Shown piece by piece: positions 42,655 to 50,016 of a stretch of DNA of 64,000 bases. The notes under the pieces are model-generated. The model was not told the origin of the DNA. It was given only the letters and a program-made list of their open reading frames with translations, and did not search any database. Source of the stretch: DATKJY01 sp964540105 (lineage in GTDB: Bacteria; Zixibacteria; MSB-5A5; GN15; FEB-12); NCBI GenBank assembly GCA_964540105.1, contig CAZILL010000001.1:372001-436000 (forward strand). The letters run 5' to 3'. Made by a program: the position numbers and the translations under genes. Within the stretch, counting starts at the first letter, position 1. Each line of letters starts with the position of its first letter.

Positions 42655-43980
42655 TCACACACCCCGGCGAAAGAACGCGAAGATCGCGCGTTCGGTAACC
42701 ACGATGTACAACAGGTAGATTCCCAGCCCGCCGAGAAGGATATTGGCGGACCACATCGCCCAGAAGGGTGAAAGCATCCCTCGATCGGAAAGATCCTCGC
42801 CGCCAATCAGGAACGCCCAGTAGACTATGAAGAGCAGGATTGAGATGCTGATAGCTACCCCCATGCCTCCTCTGCGGGCCAAGATGCCGAGCGGGGCCCC
42901 GATCAGAATAAAGGCCAGAGAAGCGGCGGGTATAGAGTACTTCTTATAGATGTCGACCGTGAACTTGTTGGCCGTGTGTTCGAAGGTCTCGGCCTGTACT
43001 TGATGGCTCTCCACTGAACGCCACAGGGCGGCAGCGTCGCTCTTTACTTGAAACAGGGCGGCCGAATCGCTCTCGACCCCTTTCGGTCGGAACGAAAACG
43101 TGTCCGAAAGAAGAAACGCGCACTTCCCGGCGATGTTCTCGACGATTTGCTTCTGTCGTGGGAGCACCAATTCCGTGGCTTTGTCTGCTTCCGCCTTCAG
43201 ATCGGCAATGTTCATGTCGCGTCGAGAGCGATAGTCTGAATCGGTGCGCACCAGATCGGAGCTCTCCCCAACGATGTTGATAATCTGATTCTCAAAATGC
43301 ACTTTTCGATAGTTATCGGGCTGCTGGGTGTCCAGAGAGTGGATTTCTCCATTGAACAGCGTGAACTCCAGGTTCTTACCCCCCTCAGAGACTTTCAGGA
43401 ACCCATACTCAGCCACAATGATCCGCGGTTTGCTCGGCACTTTGGTCTCCGTGATCCGTACCCCATCGACACGCGACGTGGTGTGGTCGATCTTGTCGGT
43501 CAGAATCAAGTAGCCGGGGACATCGGTGATAAAGATGCCGGAGCGGAAGATCATAGTCGGGCGCATGGATCGAATGTCCTGCATCAGTGTCCGGGCCCGC
43601 TTGTTCATATCGGGCAGCACTTTGTCATTGAAGATCACCATGCCGACCGCAAGCAGCGCTCCCGTCGCCAACAGGGGGATCAGGACTCTCAGGAGATTGA
43701 CACCGCAGGCTTTCATGGCGGTCACTTCCAGATCAGAGCTCAGTCTCCCGAAGGCCATGAGGGTGGCCACCAGGACCGCCATCGGCACCGACAGAGCCAG
43801 CATCCAGGCCAGATTCAAACCGATGACTTCGACGACGATTGCGAGGGAGAGATTCTTGTCAATGACCTGATCGATGATGCGGGGGACCAGATCAATAATC
43901 AGCACGAAGGTCGTCGTGAAGAACGCAAACAGAAATGGCGCGATATGCTCCTTCAGGATGTAGCGGGTAAGAATTTTCAT
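42655..43980 (-). CDS. lptF: LptF/LptG-family LPS export permease (first)
   Basis: The 441-residue protein has the same plan: KILTRYILKEHIAPFLFAFF at the start, a TFVLIIDLVPRIIDQV helix pair, a long periplasmic domain (about 130-330) and a C-terminal membrane part with SLAFILIGAPLGILARRGG. It contains an extra helical insertion of about 60 residues (around DLKAEADKATELVLPRQKQ) compared with the downstream paralogue. The start at 43980 lacks a clear ribosome site. It diverges from the HD-domain nuclease gene. The pair indicates an LPS-containing outer membrane. Confidence 0.9.
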   Translation of the reverse strand: MKILTRYILKEHIAPFLFAFFTTTFVLIIDLVPRIIDQVIDKNLSLAIVVEVIGLNLAWMLALSVPMAVLVATLMAFGRLSSDLEVTAMKACGVNLLRVLIPLLATGALLAVGMVIFNDKVLPDMNKRARTLMQDIRSMRPTMIFRSGIFITDVPGYLILTDKIDHTTSRVDGVRITETKVPSKPRIIVAEYGFLKVSEGGKNLEFTLFNGEIHSLDTQQPDNYRKVHFENQIINIVGESSDLVRTDSDYRSRRDMNIADLKAEADKATELVLPRQKQIVENIAGKCAFLLSDTFSFRPKGVESDSAALFQVKSDAAALWRSVESHQVQAETFEHTANKFTVDIYKKYSIPAASLAFILIGAPLGILARRGGMGVAISISILLFIVYWAFLIGGEDLSDRGMLSPFWAMWSANILLGGLGIYLLYIVVTERAIFAFFRRGV

Positions 43981-44049
43981 GACAATAGTTGAATTCGCTG
44001 ATGACCGCTGTGAACGTGGGCCGGACCCGTGCATCCTTTCGGGAAGTAA

Positions 44050-44079
44050 TTGACCAACGGCTGGCAATATTGTTATTAT
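44050..44079 (+). promoter_or_regulatory. Promoter giving a near-leaderless transcript
   Basis: TTGACC (44050-44055), an 18-nt spacer and TATTAT (44074-44079). The ATG of the nuclease gene starts at 44088, 8 nt after the -10 box and so at or next to the expected transcript start. No ribosome site is present. Confidence 0.6.
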
Positions 44080-44087
44080 TACACAAA

Positions 44088-45038
44088 ATGGAAAGCAAGA
44101 AGATCAAGGATTTCGTCCTCGAGGACCGAGTCGAGGGATTCTTCGTCGTACGCAAGAAAGACGTGCGCGAATTCAGCCGTGGCTATTTTGTATCGCTCGA
44201 GCTGGGGGACGCAACCGGTCGAGTGGCGGGAGTCATTTGGGATCCCGATCAGTACGCGTTGACCGAATTAGCTGAGGGGACCGTGGTCAAAGCGCGCGGA
44301 CAGGTCGCCGAATACAATGGTCGACTGCAGGTAACCGTGAATCGGATACGACTTGCGCTCGATGGTGAATTCCAGCTCGACGAAATCCTCGCGCACTCGT
44401 CTCAGTCCCGCGAACAGCGATTGGCCCGACTCGCGGCTCTGACCGACAAGATCGAAAATAGCTACACCAAGGCTCTGGCCGAGTCATTCTGGAAAGACGA
44501 AAAGTTTCTCGATGAATACCTGCTCGCCGCCGCCGGCAAACTATGGCACCATGCCCACATTGGCGGTCTTTCGGAGCATTCGGCCAATGTCGCGGAACTG
44601 GCCCTGCGGGTTGCGACGGGATATGAATTCCTCAACAAAGATTACCTGATTTTTGGCGGGCTTTTCCACGATGCCGGAAAGATCGCGACGTACACGTCGG
44701 GCATGGTGATCGACTATACCGATGAAGGGCGGCTGATTAATCACATCTGCCTTGTTGACAACTGGATTTGCGAACGGGCACGAGCAATCGACGGCTTTCC
44801 AGAAAAGCTGCTCGTCAAGCTGCGCCATATGATCCTCTCGCATCAGGGGGAGCTGCAATTTGCCTCGCCGGTTGTCCCGATGATGCCCGAGTCGTTCGTC
44901 CTGTACTACTGCGACGAGATCGACAGCAAGATGGGAGCAATTGATCGAATTCGCCAGCGACAGGGGGGACACGGTTGGTCCGAGTATGTCAAGATGCTGG
45001 AACGTTTCCTCTATTTCGGCGACGCTGAAGAAAAGTAG
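44088..45038 (+). CDS. OB-fold/HD-domain 3'-5' exoribonuclease (YhaM type)
   Basis: The 316-residue protein has an N-terminal OB-fold nucleic-acid-binding domain (about 12-85) and an HD phosphohydrolase domain. The HD domain has HHAHIGGLSEHS, FHDAGK (metal-binding HD pair), INHICLVDNWI and HMILSHQGE. This is the order found in YhaM-family nucleases, which degrade RNA from the 3' end and can attack DNA. The family is best known in Firmicutes but occurs elsewhere. The frame is open further upstream, but the ATG at 44088 fits the promoter and the family N-terminus. Monocistronic. Confidence 0.9.
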   Translation: MESKKIKDFVLEDRVEGFFVVRKKDVREFSRGYFVSLELGDATGRVAGVIWDPDQYALTELAEGTVVKARGQVAEYNGRLQVTVNRIRLALDGEFQLDEILAHSSQSREQRLARLAALTDKIENSYTKALAESFWKDEKFLDEYLLAAAGKLWHHAHIGGLSEHSANVAELALRVATGYEFLNKDYLIFGGLFHDAGKIATYTSGMVIDYTDEGRLINHICLVDNWICERARAIDGFPEKLLVKLRHMILSHQGELQFASPVVPMMPESFVLYYCDEIDSKMGAIDRIRQRQGGHGWSEYVKMLERFLYFGDAEEK

Positions 45039-45223
45039 CGGTTGTCGCTGCGACCGGGTACTCTGTCCATCACTTGACAGCCCGCCGCTCATCCTTCAGT
45101 GACCTCTATTGTGCGGCGATTGTCGCCTTGGGATCGTACCCTTTGGTCTTGCCTTTTTGTCATTTCGGGTTAAATTGTTTCTCCGTTGTGCTGCAAGGTA
45201 TGACGACAATCCAGTTTCGAAGT

Positions 45224-45312
45224 GGAGAGGTGGCCGAGCGGTTGAAGGCGCACGCCTGGAAAGCGTGTATAGGTAACCCCTATCCAGGGTTCGAATCCCT
45301 GCCTCTCCGCCA
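45224..45312 (+). tRNA. tRNA-Ser (anticodon GGA)
   Basis: Acceptor stem GGAGAGG / CCTCTCC, anticodon loop CTGGAAA with anticodon GGA, a long variable arm typical of type II tRNAs (GTATAGGTAACCCCTATC), T-loop GGTTCGAATCC, discriminator G and an encoded CCA end at 45310-45312. It decodes UCC/UCU serine codons. Confidence 0.97.
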
Positions 45313-45631
45313 GATTAAGCAATCTACATGTAACTTCTTATTTAACAACAGATTAAGATGTTGGGTGGCGAGAATACGAGAGCATCTGACAGCGCTGCCA
45401 CAGGCACTTATTAGCCCCATGCGCCAGTCTTTACGTCCGCATCGGGATCACTATCAGGTGCAGAACTTGAATGCAGCGCATGTTCTCAACTGGTTCGCGG
45501 ATCTGATCGAAGTGAAGGATATGAGCGCGCGGGCGCGGACTCCAGGCAGCTCTTCCAGGCAATCGTTCGACCCTCCCACGGGGGGGAACATTCGGCGATC
45601 TTAATGACAGGAAAGCGGCGAGGATAAGCCG
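45313..45631. other. Intergenic region after tRNA-Ser, 319 bp, nothing firm
   Basis: No gene can be supported here. A G-rich hairpin (GTTC-ga-CCCTCCC / GGGGGGG-AAC) lies at about 45565-45589 near the end of the minus-strand kinase operon and may stabilise its 3' end, but it has no T-tract. There is no second copy of the tRNA 3' end and no integrase, so no sign of an attachment-site duplication. Confidence 0.5.
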
Positions 45632-47311
45632 TCATTGTTCATCGGGCACACGCTTGGATAGGTCAAAGCGGATGGTAATGGTACTTCCGCGTCCAAGCGC
45701 AGAATCGATCTCTACTACTCCATAGTGGTTGGTGATGATCTTCTCGCAGACCATCAGCCCGTACCCGTGCCCTGTGGGTTTGGTCGTCAATCTCGTATTG
45801 AATAGTCGCGCCTTGACATCTTCGGTCATGCCACACCCGTTGTCGGTCACTGATAACCGCACCTGTTCACCCTGGCGCTCCGTACGTACTTCGATGCGTC
45901 CGTCCCCCCGCTTGGCATCCAGTATCGCGTCAGCAGCGTTGTTGAGCATGTTGATTAGCAGCTGCGCGATCTGGTCTTTGTCCATGTCGAACTCGCCAAC
46001 CTCCAACAATAACCGGGATTCGACAGTGATCAGACTGAATCGTTTCTGCAGCGACAGAAACGAAATGACATCGCCGATGATTGCGTTCAAACTGCCCGGT
46101 TGTTTCGTTGTCTTCATCCGCGAATAGTCCATAAGACCGGCTGTGAATCGTTCCATTTTGAGAGCGCTGTCCCTCACTTTCAAAAGAGCCGTCTCCGCGC
46201 GGTCGAACTGACTCCTCTGCAGGAAGACTCCCGCCAATTCGCTTCCCCCCAGGATCATACCGATGAAGTTATTCAGTTCATGCGCGATCTCCGAGGCCAT
46301 CATCCCGCGCTCAGCAAACTTCTCGAGTTCGAAGAGACGTTGTTCCGACTGCTTCTGCACGGTGACGTCCTGAAAGGTAATGAGAATGCACGACTCTTGA
46401 GCGCCGAATGCCGGCAGAAGCCCGGCCGATACGGAAAAGAGACGATCCTCTCCCTTGACTCTCGTCGTCAAGATACTTCGGGGCCCGCCAGTCGCCGCAA
46501 GTTCATAGGTAAGTAACTGCTTGAGCCACCCTGGAAAGACGGTGTCTGGAAATACGGTCGCCACTGCTTCCCCCTCAAGTTGTGAAGGGCGCTCGGCTTC
46601 GGTGGCTCCAACCTCCCGCAAGAGACGCAGCGCCTCGTCGTTTGCATTCCTGATCCGTTCGTCGGGACCAACAACCACGAGCCCATGTCGAACGCCATTC
46701 AATATATCCCTGTACGAGGATGCAAGTTGCACTAACTCAGCTACCATAAAGGCATTTGCCACGAGCGGCGATACGGCGTTGATCAACAGGTCAAGCAAGG
46801 CAAGATCATCCGCTGTGTAGCCTTTTCCGCTGACTTTGTTGCCCATTCCCAGCCAGCCGATCAATTTCTGCTGATGAAAGAGTGGAGAGACGATGCTCAC
46901 GCCGATTTTAGAAAGTTCTGCCTTGGACCGAGAGCTCTGATCATCAGCCGGTATAGATTCCAGCGCACAGGAGCGCTCGACACCGTGCATGAGTCTGTCA
47001 CTTCGGAGAAGGCAGGTGATTAGTGATTCCGAGACAGACTCGGCAAATCGTCCGCCCGCGAACAGAATCGGTCTTTCAGCCCTCGGATCGGGATTGGTAA
47101 AGACAGCGAGGACGCTGGGCACGGCGAATTGTCCCGCCACGGTAAGCGCCAAAGATTCGACGAGGTGATGCAGATCCTGATCTGTGGCAAATTGGCTGCT
47201 CAACTGTACAAGAGATTTCGCGGCCAGTACTTGACGCGCATCGCCATCCTGACCCCCAGCTAAGACCTGCGAGGTTGTTCTTACTTGAGTCCTGCTGACC
47301 ACAACGCTCAT
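45632..47311 (-). CDS. Cytoplasmic sensor histidine kinase (GAF-PAS-HisKA-HATPase)
   Basis: The 559-residue protein has no membrane segment. A GAF-like domain spans about 25-195 (VSPLFHQQKLIGWLGMGNK), a PAS-like domain about 198-318 (ILNGVRHGLVVVGPDERI). The HisKA helix has His344 in ASEIAHELNNF. The ATPase domain has the N box NMLNNAADAI, DNGCGM and GHGYGL. It should autophosphorylate at His344, but no response regulator is encoded in the operon or window. It is the last gene of the six-gene operon, 8 nt after the STAS gene, suggesting that it feeds a distant regulator or modulates the partner-switching proteins. Confidence 0.92.
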   Translation of the reverse strand: MSVVVSRTQVRTTSQVLAGGQDGDARQVLAAKSLVQLSSQFATDQDLHHLVESLALTVAGQFAVPSVLAVFTNPDPRAERPILFAGGRFAESVSESLITCLLRSDRLMHGVERSCALESIPADDQSSRSKAELSKIGVSIVSPLFHQQKLIGWLGMGNKVSGKGYTADDLALLDLLINAVSPLVANAFMVAELVQLASSYRDILNGVRHGLVVVGPDERIRNANDEALRLLREVGATEAERPSQLEGEAVATVFPDTVFPGWLKQLLTYELAATGGPRSILTTRVKGEDRLFSVSAGLLPAFGAQESCILITFQDVTVQKQSEQRLFELEKFAERGMMASEIAHELNNFIGMILGGSELAGVFLQRSQFDRAETALLKVRDSALKMERFTAGLMDYSRMKTTKQPGSLNAIIGDVISFLSLQKRFSLITVESRLLLEVGEFDMDKDQIAQLLINMLNNAADAILDAKRGDGRIEVRTERQGEQVRLSVTDNGCGMTEDVKARLFNTRLTTKPTGHGYGLMVCEKIITNHYGVVEIDSALGRGSTITIRFDLSKRVPDEQ

Positions 47312-47319
47312 AGCATACC

Positions 47320-47673
47320 TTAGTGCCGTGCGTACCGGGCCATGGCGTCGGCTTCACTCGTTGTGATTGTCAGGAAATCCGCGACGTCGAGAACCTGGAA
47401 CACGTGCAAGATCGTGGGCGACATCCCGCACAGGACGATGTCTCCGCCGCTTTGGCGAAAAAGATCGACCGAGCTCAGAATGGACCCAACCCCGGCTGAA
47501 GACAAGAATTCGAGATCATACATATTCAACACCACGTTATGGCGGCCCGCGATATGAGCCTGTCGCAGCGTTTCCACCATCTCATGGGCATTGCTATTGT
47601 CGAGGATCTTCCCCGTCTTGATATGCAAAATGCGATCTTCGATGACCGACTGCTCAAAGGCAAAGAAATTCAC
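47320..47673 (-). CDS. STAS-domain anti-sigma-factor antagonist (RsbV/SpoIIAA-like)
   Basis: This small STAS protein has KIL near strand 2, NVVLNMYDLEFLSSAGVGSIL with the phosphorylatable Ser-Ser-Ala-Gly segment, and FQVLDVADFLTI. In partner switching, the dephosphorylated form binds the RsbW-type kinase and frees its target. A GTG at 47673 overlaps the upstream stop as GTGA and has GGGGG A 7 nt before it; the longer ATG at 47688 has a ribosome site only 2 nt away. I prefer the GTG. The neighbouring kinase and phosphatase are its likely partners. Confidence 0.88.
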   Translation of the reverse strand: MNFFAFEQSVIEDRILHIKTGKILDNSNAHEMVETLRQAHIAGRHNVVLNMYDLEFLSSAGVGSILSSVDLFRQSGGDIVLCGMSPTILHVFQVLDVADFLTITTSEADAMARYARH

Positions 47674-48437
47674 GCGTCTATCCCCCATCGCCTCACGAGC
47701 GTCAGTATGTTCTCGCCCGCCACGGTTCGCTGATAGGTAACACTATCCGTCATTCGTCTGATGAGCGATAAGCCATATCCTCGACGACCGCGTTGTGAGA
47801 GTGCAACCTGGGGCTTTTCCTGACGATGTGTGGTTGGATCGTAGGCAATCCCGTTATCACGAAACTCCATTATCATACCTGTGCACGAGCTATGCGCCGC
47901 AAACTCAATTGACCGACCGCTCGGAATCTTTCCGTGCTCGCAAATGTTGTTGGCTGCTTCATAAAACACGGTCACGAGGTCAAAGCGAACAAGTTCGGGC
48001 ACCGGCAGTTGTTCCAGGAACGCTTTGAATCGAAAGGTCGCGCTCGTAACAGCCGCAGGTGAAGGCTCAGAACGATCGACATATTCGAGTTGCAAGGATT
48101 CAGTTGATCCGAACGTCCCACTTTCGCGGTAGTCCGACTGATCTCTTTCGACTTCGAACAGGTCAGTCAAGTCGAGAATCTCCAGGATCCTCTTAAGTCT
48201 TGGCGTAGTTGCTCGCAAACGCAACGCGACCCCGGCGCTCAGACACTTGTCTCTCGCCAACCACAGCAGTTCTATATGCCTTGATGAGACCAGTGCGAGC
48301 GCTGAGCAGTCCAAGTCGATACTCGCCGGCGTCTCCTGAAGCATTGTGTCCAGTGACTGTTCGAATTTCGGGCGAGTGGCAGTGGACAACTCAAGAGGGA
48401 TCGATAACGATGTGTTATGTCGTGACAAAATGGGCAT
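47670..48437 (-). CDS. STAS domain fused to an RsbW-type serine kinase
   Basis: The 255-residue protein combines an N-terminal STAS-like domain (about 10-100; DLDCSALALVSSRHIELLWLA, ILEILDLTDLFEV) with a C-terminal HATPase_c_2 domain (about 125-250). The latter carries FYEAANNICEHG (N box), DNGIAYDP and GYGLSLIRRM. RsbW kinases are normally single-domain and bind a separate STAS protein. Here the antagonist-like domain is on the same chain, perhaps as an intrinsic inhibitor or heterodimerisation surface. ATG at 48437 has AGG 6 nt upstream; a TTG 6 nt earlier is less likely. It overlaps the phosphatase gene by 23 nt. Confidence 0.9.
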   Translation of the reverse strand: MPILSRHNTSLSIPLELSTATRPKFEQSLDTMLQETPASIDLDCSALALVSSRHIELLWLARDKCLSAGVALRLRATTPRLKRILEILDLTDLFEVERDQSDYRESGTFGSTESLQLEYVDRSEPSPAAVTSATFRFKAFLEQLPVPELVRFDLVTVFYEAANNICEHGKIPSGRSIEFAAHSSCTGMIMEFRDNGIAYDPTTHRQEKPQVALSQRGRRGYGLSLIRRMTDSVTYQRTVAGENILTLVRRWGIDA

Positions 48438-50016
48438 TGACAACCTGTTCGGAAACTCTCTTGTGTATATCGGCGCTTTTGCCTGTCCACTTCATGGTCA
48501 TGAGGGTGATATCGTCGTACTGTTCGGCTGCCCCAACGAACGCCGCGTGGCGCTCAAGTAATTGTGCCATTAGGCTTTCGGGGGAGTTTTTGTCGCCGCC
48601 GCGAAGGCTGTCCACGAGACGATCCATGCCAAATTCCTTCCGTTCGGAGTTCATGGCTTCGTTGATCCCGTCTGTGTACTGAAGTAACCAGTCCCCCGGC
48701 CTCAGGGTAAGCGAGCTTTCTTCAATCCGTTTCTGGAACGTGTCGTCGGGCATCATACCCAAAGGAAAGCCCTTGGTCTTGATTTGGCGTACGTTCCCGG
48801 CCTCACCCTCGATGACGATCAGCGGATTATGCCCGGCCGACGCAAAGGACACATGACCGGTACGCGTGTCCAGGAGGCCATAGAACATCGTGACAAACAT
48901 TCCCTTGCGAATGCTTGACAGGAGTTCGCGATTTACGGCACTGAGAACCTGTGCCGGCTGAACGGATGTACGTGCATGTTTCATCACGATATCACGGGTC
49001 ATGAGCATGACCAACATCCCCGGCAGCGATTTTCCGGACACGTCTGCCACAAGAAAACCCAATCGATTCTGATCAAGTTCGATAAAGTCGAAGTAATCTC
49101 CGCCTACCTCTTTGGCACTGCGATAGGTTCCTGCAAATTGAAAGAGGTCTGCCGTCGGGAAGCTCTTGGGCAAAATACTGGCCTGAATCTCGCGTGCAAT
49201 TTCCAGTTCGCGTGCCATGCGCTGCTGCTCGACAAGTTGTTGCTGCGCCTCGACCAAGCGTACGCCCATGGCTCGAAGGGTATCAGCGAGGTATCCGAAT
49301 TCGTTGCCGCTGCTAATTGGGATATTGATGGCTGGGTTGTTCAACTGAACCGTCTTGAGGGAATCAATTATCGTGCCAAAAGGTTTCAAGCGTCGGCTGA
49401 CCGTGAAGAGCGTCAAGGGAATGCCGACCAGCATCATCAAGATCGTAATAGTACCCATTGCCATAATTGAGTTCCGACGCGCCTCGGCGATGCTGTTTCC
49501 CGATGAGGCCACGCGCAGAAAACCTAACTTCACACCCTGCTCTTCCACCGGAATGGTTATCGTCAGGGTGTCGCGGCCGATTCTGAGAGTCTCGCCGGGT
49601 CGCAACGATGACACGGAATCGCTTGACTGATCCATCCATGCCTGCTGACCGCTCACTACTTTCCTGATGTCGGTATGAGCAACAAAGGTGCCTTGGGAAT
49701 TGACTATCCCCGCCCAATATACCTCAGAATTGTCGTCCGCGAATTTACTGCACAGGCTATTGAGCATCAATACGTCCGGCTGCGCCGAAGATATCATGTG
49801 TTTGCCGGTTAACGAAGCATAGGATCGCGCTTGAATGACCAGGGTTTCCACTACCCGTTCTGTTACCGCAGACACAAATCGATTGGTGGTCACATACCCC
49901 GTGATGGCCATAAGGAGCAGTAATGATCCGCACACGTATAGAGCAAAATCAACTTTGATTGACCTTCGATATTTATCAGCGGAGGGCCATTCTTGTGGTG
50001 ATTCAGTTTGACTCAT
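48415..50016 (-). CDS. Membrane sensor with RsbU/SpoIIE-type PP2C phosphatase
   Basis: The 533-residue protein has a transmembrane helix at about 22-44, an extracytoplasmic sensor of about 140 residues, a second helix at about 184-208, and a HAMP-like linker (RRLKPFGTIIDSL). A short coiled coil (LVEAQQQLVEQQRMARELEIAREIQ) and a complete PP2C SpoIIE domain follow. The metal-binding Asp residues are in GGDYFDF, VADVSGK, YTDGINEA and YDDITL. It should dephosphorylate the STAS protein on receiving an envelope signal. It overlaps the barrel-TPR gene by 14 nt and the STAS-RsbW gene by 23 nt. Confidence 0.93.
   Translation of the reverse strand: MSQTESPQEWPSADKYRRSIKVDFALYVCGSLLLLMAITGYVTTNRFVSAVTERVVETLVIQARSYASLTGKHMISSAQPDVLMLNSLCSKFADDNSEVYWAGIVNSQGTFVAHTDIRKVVSGQQAWMDQSSDSVSSLRPGETLRIGRDTLTITIPVEEQGVKLGFLRVASSGNSIAEARRNSIMAMGTITILMMLVGIPLTLFTVSRRLKPFGTIIDSLKTVQLNNPAINIPISSGNEFGYLADTLRAMGVRLVEAQQQLVEQQRMARELEIAREIQASILPKSFPTADLFQFAGTYRSAKEVGGDYFDFIELDQNRLGFLVADVSGKSLPGMLVMLMTRDIVMKHARTSVQPAQVLSAVNRELLSSIRKGMFVTMFYGLLDTRTGHVSFASAGHNPLIVIEGEAGNVRQIKTKGFPLGMMPDDTFQKRIEESSLTLRPGDWLLQYTDGINEAMNSERKEFGMDRLVDSLRGGDKNSPESLMAQLLERHAAFVGAAEQYDDITLMTMKWTGKSADIHKRVSEQVVNAHFVTT

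Noticed and set aside
45074..45604. 176-codon plus-strand frame
   Set aside because: It contains the entire tRNA-Ser gene and has no protein similarity that I can see.
45313..45631. tRNA-associated integration site
   Set aside because: No repeat of the tRNA 3' end and no integrase or foreign genes follow; the region is short and ends in a normal operon.
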